Positions 49,967 to 61,639 of a stretch of DNA of 64,000 nucleotides are shown piece by piece; the stretch's first letter is position 1; every line of letters begins with the position of its first letter. This DNA comes from Fasciola hepatica (Eukaryota > Platyhelminthes > Trematoda > Plagiorchiida > Fasciolidae): contig CANUEZ040000163.1 of assembly GCA_948099385.1 (NCBI GenBank), forward strand, positions 5,634,001 to 5,698,000. The letters are read 5' to 3'. Both the position numbers and the translations under genes were made by a program. The notes below the pieces were generated by a model. That model was not told the DNA's origin and did no database searches. It saw nothing but the letters and a program-made list of their open reading frames with translations.

Positions 49967-51340
49967 CTTACTTAGATCATCTTGAATAGGTTGGTTTAAA
50001 AGGGATTGTGGAAAAATAAGGTGGACTTGTTCACATTTTTTGCAGTATATACTTAGAAAATGAAACATCACACAGTAACAAGGCTCAACTCAACATTTGG
50101 AATCCACTGAGACACTTTAAAGCTATTTCTCCTGTCTCGTTGAGTCTTGTCAATTGTGGCTGAAATCCATTGAGACATATATACACTTGCACATACATAA
50201 ATATAGCACTCAAATCCGGACTTCGTGTTTATGTCACACGTTAATTAGCTATCAACACGGCCTCTGAATGGTTAGTTTCATGTCTATACTATATCAAATA
50301 GCCCCGTTTCGTCACCGGCTTCAGACGATAACAAACCGTTATCCACAGTGCAATTGGCTCCGTCGACCGATTTCTCCTCGATAGGAAAAACCATGTCATT
50401 ACGTTACAGGCAGACGGAAAGCTGCAAAACCATGTAGAATTGAGTGAATTACATCACAGCTAATTCCAGTCTCCTGTTGCTGAAATTAATAAACCAAATT
50501 TGATAGCAGTCAAATAGGATCTCTCCCACAAATGTGAAATTTCGTAAGCGGGACAGATCCTGACACTTCGAACTTTTAGTATACGGAACAAGCCCTAGAA
50601 TAATAGGAGACAGCAAGGTGTGAGCGAACCTATCTTTTCAGTAATATCACTCTCAGGTGAACACAATAAAGAGAAGGAGGAAACATATGTAACCAGTTAG
50701 TCGGTCAACCGATAAGTCAAACAACCAACCAGTTGTTGAGACGATCGGTCGATCGATCAACAGATGGACCGAGTAAGTTCGTGTGGTACAGTCCGTGGCC
50801 TGGATTAATATCCCGTTCGGGTATGAAGTCATCAGCCTTTGGCCACGAAGTTCACGTCCTCGAACTAACTTCGTTTCTGAACATGAGATTTGGATTAAAC
50901 CAGTTTAACCGAGTTCCTCGATGTGGTAAGCTGAATTTCCACGTCTATTATCAGCAGTAATTGTAAATAGTGTGTAAACTTGTGAAAAAATTTCCCCGGA
51001 GCAGAGTGCTAAATGAATATGTTTGCCAAGATCATCTAGCGAGGTTAAACTCCGAGGTCACATAAGCAATCGCCAAAGCTTCTCTTTAGCACCCAGCAAA
51101 AACCAAGCGTAATGTGAATGTAAAAGAGGCGCTTAACCCCCATATGTTCTAACGATCTTTTGGGTCAAAAAGATCATATAATTCACACCCCCGTAGTCGT
51201 AACAATCCCGGAGCCAACCCCATCCCCACATGGCTGTCTCCAACCGTGGTAAAAGTGAGCCTTGTTCTGTTCTGAATGGCACGATATGAGACTAAGTTAT
51301 CTCCCTGTTTGGACAACATAGAATCTGGAGAGGTTGCCGT

Positions 51341-51367
51341 CTTGTCTCTCTCCCTCTCTCTCTCTCG
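51341..51367. repeat. (TC)n microsatellite
   Basis: TCTC/CTCT run in otherwise mixed sequence. Confidence 0.85.
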
Positions 51368-52727
51368 TGAGCATTTTAATCCGGCTGACTAGAACACAAA
51401 TAATGTTTTGTATTACCTAGCAGGAAAATCATTGAATATAAGCCTTGTTTTTTATGTTGTGTTTTTTCTCTCCTAAGTACGTGACTGTGGTATATGCACG
51501 ATGATTAGAGGTATGTTTTTTGTCGCCCAATGACAATAGCATTTTGTTTGATTGATAACTTAATACAGTTAACTTCATTGGGAAAGACTGATTATGCTCA
51601 GTCGCTGTAACATGACATTTCCCCATTCTCCTTCGTCTTGTTTAGACGAAATCACTACTGCTTTGTCGCTCTCATTTTAAGCTGTGTCTGTGGCATCGCG
51701 ATGTGTATTATATAGACTGATGTATGTACCCGCTGAGATACAGTGAAGTGTACCCAGGTTTAGATTGTGCAACTCATTTATCAAGCGATAAAATAGACAA
51801 CGGGGTGTGGCGTTGGTTGACTGGTTGAAGAGTTAAACTTATCAATCAGTGGATGACCGCATTAACAGCCAAACCGACCAATTAACGTTTGTGGAAACTA
51901 GTCAGGGACATTCAACAATTCTTGTAAATACTCCGTTAATCCCATCAAGCCCTCTAACCAGAATAATTCTAATTTAATCCCAAATTTATCCTGACCTGTC
52001 TGTGAGGAGTGTAGACTATACACTCCAGTGTGTAGGCTATCCTCATCGACATGGTTTGATTGACCTTTCCGGCACTGTACCTTCGGCCTGACCCTGAATA
52101 CCGTTTCTGACTGGTTGACTTGTCGAACACGCGTTGACACCCACCCGCAACCACACATAAACATGCACAAACCAGCCTTCGCTTGAAGGGAGAAAAGAGC
52201 CAACGGTCATGACGCTATTCCACTATTTACTTATCACTTACCCTGTCTGATTATTTGCTTCCCTTGGTTAATGAACTAGCACCCTGGAGGTAATGGATGG
52301 ATCGACTACATGCGGTCACATTCCTTCTGACTGTTTCCCGCCGGACATAGCCTTCTGCTGCCTCGTCACCTCCTCATACGTTATCGCACAACGGTCTGAT
52401 TTTGATCGGGGATTGCAGTCGCTGGTTTGGATTACGTTTTCGCGGAATTAATGCACTCTGATGTGGGTTTGAAGCAGGGAGTTCTTTCTTGGACTAACTG
52501 GGCACATCACATGACCATTTCGCCTCTTTGTTATTATAACTGGACACATTCTGCATATAACTCCAGTTTCCTAATGATAGAAATAATATTTATAAACGAC
52601 CTTTCATTAAAACGTTTTTGTTGAGCTGACTTTAGAGGGAATCAGATCTGTAAAATGTGCAGGTAGATTATATTTGTGGACATCGTTTTTTGCCGATTTG
52701 AGCTGATAACCAATTTAACAGATTTGG

Positions 52728-52800
52728 GGCCTCGCAGCTCAGCTGGTAGAACACAAACAGGATATTAAAGCTTGAAGGGGGAGGGCATCCATTCCTGAGT
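52728..52800 (+). mobile_element. tRNA-derived SINE-like head
   Basis: GGCCTCGCAGCTCAGCTGGT followed by AGA is an A-box region typical of tRNA-derived SINEs. The B box is not clear. Confidence 0.35.
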
Positions 52801-54394
52801 TGTGTTGTGTATGCTAATCCCGAATAAATATAGTACGTGGGAAATCCGTTTATTCATACGCAAGTAAGCAAGCAAGAAATTAAGTGCAACGTCTTACGTA
52901 CACGTAACCAGTACGTGTCAAGTGGGGCCGCCTAGCAGACGAGCCAACAAACAAGTATGATTGAGTGCCGAAGTTTCATTGGTTGGGAATGACGATTCGT
53001 GGTATGGGCGCTTTCAAGTTGAGGTGCTTTCATGCACGCTTACGTGAGTTTTAGTAGACAATATCGACTGACCGATCAACGTTCACATCCACCCGGGCGG
53101 AACGCAGTCAGAGGCTCAACCAGTGGTAAGTCCATACAACAGGTCCGAATCCCGATTCAGGACCAACGAATTTTAGCAATTTGGCTGACTCAAGTTTTAT
53201 CAAATCTGCCAAACCGTGTTTCATAACTGGGAATATTGTTGAACCTCCTATCTCACCTTAACACACTCTTGGTTACATTCCAACTTAACCTGTTTCTACT
53301 TTCTGTCACCTTTCGGCTTCTTCTGTCCGAGGATTTCCGATTGCGAGCTCGTTGATATAATATCACGCAAGTCACACAACGTTTGATGACCTTCACACTT
53401 AAGATGAACCCGTGATTCGTATGCTTCCGTGACCAATCTGCAATCAGCCATAATATGGTTCAAATAATGTAAGTGTGAGCTCTCGGTGAGACACTTATTG
53501 AGCTTTGGACTCATGAAGTTTCGTGCATTTTTGTGTTTTCCAGAATAAACTCGTGCAAACAACCGGCGGAAAACCACTAATCATTGGATGCTACATTTAG
53601 GCGACCATGACAGTGGAACTGAGTACTTTCGGAGGCCTTGGTGATTGGGTGATTTTTCAGGCATTGTGTAGTCGACAACAGGCTTGCGAAATGACTTGCT
53701 TAATGAGTGGTCCAGACAAACAGAATGATCCTCATCTGTGTATGATTATGAAATGTTTACCACTGCGAACAGAATTCTTTCTCAAGGCAGCAGTGTGGTG
53801 ATAAGGCTATAGGCAGCCGTACCGATTTTTGATTATTGTAATTGTGGATTCTTGATGAGAAACGTAAAGAGCTTTCGACTCAAGAAGTTTTCTGTTCTTG
53901 CCTTTTTTGCAGATGGAACCCTTGAAACCAGCCGGAAAAAGATTTTCCTTTTTGCTACATCGGTGCCCTTCTATTTATGTGTACTTAAAGTGATCGTATA
54001 CCATTTTCAGTTTGACCACTTTTACCAACAACTGTTGCATTCCATTCGCAGCACGAGGCTGCTTTAATTCCGAGCTCCTACTCTTCTCTATTTGGCGACC
54101 CGAGTAGCAATTTTTCTGGCATAACTAATCACCTCTTGTTGGTCATTATTTGCATTTATCAACTTTTACTGCCATTTATCTGAAAACTTGAGCAATCAAT
54201 GAATATTGCAGAGGACACCCAGGAGTGTGTTCTAGTCTGCAAACTAAATTATTCATCATTTCCTTTCTGGCTATGGCATCGCCGTTTTAACCCTGATTGT
54301 GGTTACGTGAGACTCCAGTGACCCAGATGGGGAAGGCTTTTTGGAAAGCAGTTTACGAAACTCGATTTCGGTTACTGAAGTGGTCCAAACGTTA

Positions 54395-54476
54395 AAACTC
54401 ATTGACCCAAGGGGGACTCGAACCCACACAAGGTTGCCACCCACGCTTTAATACCACTAGCTGAGCTACTAGGCCA
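54395..54476 (-). mobile_element. tRNA-like sequence or SINE head
   Basis: On the minus strand GGCCTAGTAGCTCAGCTAGT plus GGT gives a near-consensus A box, and GTGGGTTCGAGTCCCCC a near-perfect B box about 50 bases on. The acceptor arms (GGCCTAG against CTTGGGT) do not pair well and no normal anticodon arm is seen. I call it a tRNA pseudogene or a SINE head, not a working tRNA. Confidence 0.55.
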
Positions 54477-55879
54477 AGCCGAAAAGTTTCCGACTTCTCC
54501 CATATGGACCCCACAGTATACCCGCCCAAACTACTGTAGCACATGGCGTGTGCCACAATGATTTAGTTTGTGGTTGGGCTGTCCTTAGTTGAATTTCTCT
54601 CTTTTACCAACTCGGTTTGTCATATCATTGTGTTCTAATGAAACGGTGAGCCCTAAAGTGGTTGTTGACGTGAAGCCTCAAAACCCGTCTGTCCAAGAAA
54701 TTTAAGATTTCATTGAAAATCTATTAGAACCACTATTTAAAACGGCTTTACAACACTGGAGCTGTCCTTTTTGTTTCCAGTTGTTACTCGAATGCAAACC
54801 CAATCTGAGGAGTCTGGTCGTCAGTCCTTCATAATTCTTATTGTAGGTATTTTTCAAAACAATAGACAGTGATACAGCTGACTGGAGACTCATAGGGATT
54901 CTTCTTTGAACCTTCCAGATAGTACTTTGTTGCATACCGATTCGTATGCAGCGTTATCACACGATTCGCAAGTGAATGACTCACCAAAATAAATAATTAC
55001 GTTACGATACGCTCATATCGATATATATTTTAATTGAGAAAGCTTCCTTCAGCATCCATAAAAGAAACTGAAATTAGAAGCGAAACCACAAATAGCAAAG
55101 AGGACAGAAAGAGCACGTAATCCCTTTGCCTATTGTCACAATAAAATAGCCTTACGTATTTTTTCCCCGTTGTTTTCAGCCAGCATGGAGCATTCAGTTG
55201 TACGCGTTCTATGGATAATCGGGTTCCAGTCGAGACTAAAGGGATCTTCAGACAGATGTTCAGTGAATGCAAATTTACCAATGTTTCTCTTCACGTAATG
55301 CCTATGTGCGTAAGCATGAAGAGGAATCGATGATTTCTGCTTGCAAACTACATAAGACTCCGTTAGGTAAGGCGTAGTTTGGATCAGAGTGACTGCGATG
55401 TAGATACCATTTGGTTTCATAACAGAGGAATCAATCACCACAAATCATTTTCGTGAATATCTAACATAACAAACCATCAGAGGATAATTTCATACCGCTT
55501 AAACAGCCTTAGCAAGTTTTCCTTGGTAACTGTTCACTTCAGAATGCCATTTTAGGAGTGACTAGTCATTGTCATAAAGCCAGATTTTGAGTCACTAATC
55601 TTACATTATAGGTGCATTACGCAACACCAAATTCCGGCACTCACCCCACGAAACACCTGGAAAATATCGCACTAAAGAGCAAATAAATCACTGATTTTTC
55701 AAGTGACCCTTGAGAAAACCATGAGGAAGATTCTATCCAATGTTTTGGGAAAGGGAATCAAAAGCCACTTCTTGCATTGAGTATATCACGGTAACACAAA
55801 TATCATCTAAAAAAAGACTGATTAGGTCCAGTAACAATACATTTTAATGTCAGCAAATCATCGCTTCCATTCTCATTGA

Positions 55880-56214
55880 ATGTCCTTTAAAGTGGTAAGA
55901 CTAGACGAAAAAAGGTTGTCGCACGATCCGACTTTGCATATAATGGAAAATTCGATGGCTTTTTTCGTATCCGCCAACCCACATTACGAGCGGAATCAAA
56001 CTGCATGCCTTCCACTCAACCGGATGGTTGATTTAACAGTTGAGCAATTGCTGTACGGCCAGTTTGATGTTAATAACGCAAATGAATGCACAAAGATGAT
56101 TTTTTCAGCGGAATCACCTACAGTTTTTGCGAAACAGAAATTTCAAAACAAATCTACAGATCACCTAAGGGATGAAACAATGTTAAGGAAAAGCTCGTTT
56201 TCAATGAGTTTGAA
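55880..56214 (+). CDS. Probable first coding exon of an unidentified gene
   Basis: The frame opens with ATG at 55880, immediately after an in-frame TGA. It runs 111 codons plus two bases to a consensus donor (TTGAA|GTAAGT), so the apparent stop at 56216-56218 would be intronic. Codon use and residue mix are protein-like: MSFKVVRLDEKRLSHDPTLH at the start, MENSMAFFVSANPHYERN, then VDLTVEQLLYGQFDVNN. No signal peptide or membrane segment is visible. I do not recognise the family and found no second exon downstream before 61640. It would be nested in, or lie upstream of, the minus-strand spectrin-like gene. Alternatively it is a fragment of a mobile element. Confidence 0.4.
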
Positions 56215-59205
56215 GTAAGTCAATCTTATTTAACAACGTTCATATATCATATAATATGTACTGAAATAGTTGGAAATGGACCGGAGCATGCCTACTCTCT
56301 ACTTTATGTTGATAAACCGTACTGCTACAAGTATACCTGTCCGATCAGCAGTATCCACAACGAAGGTGCCTATTTCTAATTATAACTGGAAGTAGTGTCT
56401 AAGAAAAAGTCAGCCTGAATGAACATTGCTTTGTCAAGTATTGATATGGTAGAATCTCGCTGACTTAGTGAGGTATATCTTTGGGTAATTAGCCCTCAGT
56501 AGCCCAGTCTAAAGCAATGAAAACTTGTCCCGACCGATAATCTATAAGTGTTTATCAACAGATGCCTTGATTATCGACCCATTTCTCTGTTGTGCTCGTG
56601 CACCCATCAATGCGCTAGTCGACGGTTAGTGGGTGAAAATTCAGACAAATGAATATAAAACACAAAAGTTTAGATGTCAGACAACGGTGACAGGAACCGC
56701 CAAGACTAGCCACGTTCGAACCACTCGTGTTGGGGCGGCCAAAACAGAATAACTTAGGTCCTACAAAGAAGATGCACCAACTACAAGAATAATCCAGGGT
56801 TGTATTATTGACACGAAGAGGCTGAATTTTATATAATGGAAAATTGCAAGTAGATTTACCGTTAAATAATGCAGGAGGCAAGGTAAAGGACTGAACTAAT
56901 TAGACAAATAGGAAATGATAGGGACTAATGGTGAAAAAGAGGAAAGGAAATTTGAATCCAGGCTCAAATGGAGACCGGATGTGGATTATTTCTCATGTGT
57001 TGTCAGTTTTCATCTGGTCTATGGCCTACCGAAGGGCAGAGGGTGGGCCAAAGCAGCTTAAAAGCACACGAAAATTGTTCCTAGAGCACACATAGGGGGG
57101 TTGAGAAGGCGGATACCGACAGCCTCAGCCTTTGCCACAAGTGACATAACGCGTAAGAAGTAATCCATATTCAATTCTGATTTAAGATTATATTACAATT
57201 GGTTTGTTCTCCTTTTTGTCACCACTATTCTCTATCACTTGCCATTTGTCTAATTGGTCCAATCACTCAAGTTGTTCTAATATTTTGTGATGTAATGCTA
57301 TGAGTGTGAATCACAATAAATATTATTGATATGTTGCAAATCAGCCGAGATTTTATTGTCTCTTATCATGGTCATGGCATGTACGAATGTGATTTACCAG
57401 TGTTCCACTTTTCGATTTTTATTGGAAAATAATAAACCTTTTTTTGGAGAATACAAAAAATGTAACTAGGATAAACAAAGGTGATTTCTCAGTCGAGGGT
57501 CAGTAGCACCAAAGCAGTGCTGTGTATTTGCACACAGACTGAGCACAGATCAACACAATGGCAACAGGCAATAAGTAACAAATTCGGAAATGGTTCGGTA
57601 AATCTGATTGGCTTACGCCAAGTCAGACTAACTGTGGGTCAATAGATTCTGCGCGTGTGGGGGTCTAAGTCTATTTATCATTATTGTCTCACAGAGGTCT
57701 ACGAGCTCGATGTTCCGATTTCATGCAGTCATTCAGGATACTCGACTCAGACTAATTAGATGACAGAAAGTTATGTGGTATGAGGTGCCATTGATACGAA
57801 GACAAAGAGCCCCACTATGAGGGTGGAAGCTATTGAACCACAATGTGTTGCTGTCTTAGCCTGAGCCACTTAGATTTACCGAACGGTTTCCAAATCTGTT
57901 GGATACTGTTTCGTCAGTTGTACCACAAAGCTCTTGACCAACCGGATTGGAGAATACCACCAAACTTGACTCAGTAGGAGACCAAGAAGAGTGGGTTCAA
58001 GTGCGAATCACATGAAGTACAGTTCGGATATAAGTTAGACTCTTATCCCCAGTAATCCGAATAAACAACTCACCACCATGTACACAGAACAGTTCGTTAA
58101 ATCCCTCATCCTCCCGTGGTCACGTGTCCGAACTGCTCCCACGTGCCAGTCGGAACTAATATTCCGCTGATAATCATCAGTAGTTACACGGCAAAAACAG
58201 CCCTACTGCTCATCCCGGTCAACCCCTTCTTAAACACGTTTTCTCAATAACGCAAACAATTACCAGTCATTTCTTCAGACATCGTTTCCTGAGTTGTATA
58301 ACTTGGTGTAAGTCGGCATTGGATGTAGCATTAAAAGCAAACTTGTTTGCCAAACTGCCTTTCTCTCAATGAACTTGTTGTATGGAGCTGTGCCTCATTT
58401 CACTGCGCATCAACACCTCTTGTGTGCTATTGAAAAGCCCAAAAGGAATGCGTACATCTGCCAATTTATGTCTTCTATCCGCTCTAAACGACTAATTCAA
58501 GGGGACCCAGTGGTACGACTGTTGCTTATTCCGTCATTGTTGTGCTATTACAATGACTATTTCACTATTTAAAAATCTCTCCGAACACGCGTTTATAGAG
58601 GGTAGTGTGAATTTATTGGTGCAGTACACATGTTTAACAACCAACCAAACAGCGAGAGAATGGCTGCCACACATTCGCCTTATTCAACTTTGTGAATGAG
58701 CCTCGGGTGCGACTTGAGAACCAGCGAAAAGGTATTACGTGTGTAGTGGTTTATCCAACTACTTTGAGTCGATGTGGTACACTTAAGGGTTCACAGTCAA
58801 TGAGCCCATCGAAGAGGAGAAAAAATAGGCCGATTCGGATTTACAACAGTCAGGCTGTGTTGTGTATGAGCATGAACATTAGAAATATTCAAGCTAATGA
58901 TTGCCAGTGCATGTATGCATGCGCTACGAACGGTGGGTAGATCATTGATCCGGCCAAGCCATCGGTGGGGAAAATAATAATCATTCTAACGAAAAGGCAT
59001 TGCGAGACGCAGGAAGTTCACAAATGAGGAAAGAAAAGCAGCTGCACGCTACTTGTTCAGTAAGACTTTCGATAATTTTCTTTAGTGCTTACACTGCCAA
59101 AATACTCAATCCGGTTTTCTATCATTCCTTTTGAACTAGACTACTTAGGACGATCACATTTCTCATGTTGATGTCTCAATGCAACCTAACATTATTTAAG
59201 CACAC
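56215..59205. other. No gene identified
   Basis: This is presumed intron or intergenic sequence. Short ORFs at 58369-58572 and 58692-58940 have no motif or splice context. B-box-like motifs occur near 57990 but are not convincing. Confidence 0.5.
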
Positions 59206-59975
59206 GGATTCCAGTCATGATCCAGATAAATGGATTCACCCTGGATAGTGTCCCACAAGAGAGTGCGGAATGCCCTTAAATTCACTCCTGAACGAAAGGC
59301 GAAACGCATGCGGTTGGTTCTGAAATGCGATGAACTTTGTCTTTGGTGGCACATTTCAATTACAGAGGGATACTTAGTCACGCGTTGACGTCTCATGCTG
59401 ACGTCTCACCTTGTTCGTGAGCAACGTTCAACCAGGTATTGCATAAAACTTAAGTATGTTACTAGACCTAAGTCGATCTAAGCTGCAGCAAGGATTTCGG
59501 AACGTCCGTGCCCCAGATTTCCAAGACAATTTCCAGACCAACATTAAATATCCCTAAATTTTCGAGAGATCCAAATCGTACGAGGAAATATTTATGCGAG
59601 ACAATTCTTGCCCAGGGCTTCAAATCAAATGACTAATACCTCGAAGCCGGAAGTAAACGATCGTGATGGCAACAACTCATAGGATCTGTACCACACTTGC
59701 TGTGAAGGATGAGATCAGTGTCTTGGATGACTAGTCGTCATGTGTAAGATCGGGAAGAATGTGCCAACAATCTGATCACTTAGAACTAAGAATAAATTGA
59801 AGTGATATTCAGTGATGAGCGAAAGTTCCATTTCGGTGGCCTGATTGAATCATGCACCAATAACCGTCTGATTGTTTCCGCAATTCGTCCAGGAGTGGAT
59901 TTAAAAGCCTTTCGCACTCTCTCACGGAGTATTATCCGAGGTTATTCAGTTTATATGGGTCACTGTTAGGATTCC
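59206..59975 (+). mobile_element. Short inverted-repeat element (MITE-like), copy 2
   Basis: About 770 bp. Its ends are inverted repeats of about 120 bp, at 59206-59321 and 59853-59975 (reverse complement). Anchors are GAGAGTGCGGAATGCCC against TTTCGCACTCTC and TTCACTCCTGAACGAAAGGC against GTCCAGGAGTGGATT. The outermost GGATTCC matches AGGATTCC. No transposase is seen inside, so it would be non-autonomous. The target-site duplication could not be settled by eye. Confidence 0.7.
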
Positions 59976-61639
59976 TTTACATACTCAATGTCGATTCGGT
60001 TTGACATATCACCCTGAAAAACCTGGTCAGCCAAAGTGGTCTAGTTTAAATGGAATCGCAGAAGAAGAGGTTGGGTTGAATAGAATTTTGTGCATGATGT
60101 TTATATATTCCACTTCAGACAGGGACATTAGCTCTGATCCTCGGATGGCAGGAAAACATGATATCTGTACCAAAAAATTGGATATCCGTTATTGAACGCC
60201 ACACAATGTGATCACCAGCCCACCACGGTCAAGTGTAGCGTCTGTTGTGGGCCTCTATCAACCTGGAGATGACTGGGTTTGATTTTGTAAATACACTGAA
60301 ATTAAAGAAAATAGATATAGCTAGTTCTAACTTAGCTCTAAGTAGTTAATGTTTTTCGATGCGACATAGCTGTTCGTTGCTTGATCACCCGTTCTAATGA
60401 CAGTTGTTTTCCTCCAGTTCAAAAACACCTCCAACTACTCTGCTTGAGGATGGTTGGACCATAACTCTCTTAGCTCACTTTTGTGTTCGACATTGCTTTT
60501 AACTTTAGACGTCATCGACAAGCTGTACTGTTTCATTTTTCATTGTTGTTCACCCATCTCACCGCATTTTAACCGTCTTTCATCAACCTTTGGAACATTT
60601 GCCCGCTCCCGTAGCACCTGGTAACTGGGACTTCTAAAGACCCATCACTTTCCAAACCGATCTCGTTATTATACTATTGATTTCCATTTAAATTTTTGTT
60701 TTCGGTTCATGTGACATTTTCTTGATGAATTGCTTTTATTATAACTGTTATCATTGTCGTAACCAAAAGTAATGCCCAAACAATAAATAGGTCGATCGCT
60801 GTGTGTAGGACTCAGTTTAAGATCTTGAATAATAGCTTTATGGATATAGCTTCCAAAACGCCTCAGTATGGTCGGGGGTGGGTGTCTCAGGTTCCGAGTT
60901 CGCTACTCACCCTGAATGCCTCTCGAAATGCTCCTAAATGACAGCGCGTTCCGTATAGCTTCTGGTGAGGTACTCCTACACACTGCCTTCTCATGGCGGA
61001 GGTGTTCCCACTAAAGTGTGAGGGCGAAAGCAAACCCCTGGTACCCCCCACCGGGTTGACAGACTAGTAGTCAGTCCAGAGGAGTTGGCTAAACCGTTAT
61101 TCCAAACTAACCGTGGATGGCGTATGAGGCGTACAACACCATGCTCACCGGATTCTGTGACAGAGGGGTGTACTTGGAACCCAGAATGTGTAGCCTTATC
61201 CAAAGGACTTATTAACTGAGCAATCAGTTACCGGCTCCCAGAGGTCCCCAGAAGTGGCGAATGAATCATAAAACCGACCACGGACTCATATGGACCAAAA
61301 CTGCTGCCTTGCAGGACACGCTTGGCTGTCCAAAGGCTAGAGGTGCATCCTCGAATAAAAATGACCACTCAGGACTGGGCGACCGAGTAGTACAATGGCC
61401 CACAACAACAAAGAAATCATTGTATCTCTTATTGAAAGCTCGTTACTCTAGACAAACACATGCTCTCACTGATGCTGTAACACCGCACACACACGTTGAT
61501 TTCTCTACTTCCACACATCACCCTGCATACACACATTTTCATATTCTTCGGGAATTGCAGTCGGCCTTATTTGCGGTAGTTTCTCTGAGGAAAGTCCTGT
61601 TTTTGTTCTCTCACCTCCTCCTTCACTAACATCCAAGTA
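59976..61639. other. No gene identified
   Basis: Mixed sequence up to the LINE. A 122-codon plus ORF (61261-61629) ends just before the recognisable LINE and may be its 5' region, but it has no diagnostic motif. Confidence 0.5.

Larger units (their letters stand above)
47235..55879. other. 5' flank or intron of the spectrin-like gene
   Basis: Sequence upstream of the CH2 exon. A Penelope-like element occupies 47490-48760 and a short inverted-repeat element 49236-49966. SINE-like relics lie at 52728 and 54395, and a CT microsatellite at 51341. The stretches 50000-51300, 51900-52700, 52810-54390 and 54480-55870 show no supportable gene. A 101-codon minus ORF at 51898-52203 has no recognisable motif. 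Confidence 0.6.

Noticed and set aside
51898..52203. 101-codon minus ORF ending LTEYLQELLNVPD
   Set aside because: Considered as a possible upstream exon of the spectrin-like gene, but no CH1 signature and no donor in phase 0. Unsupported.
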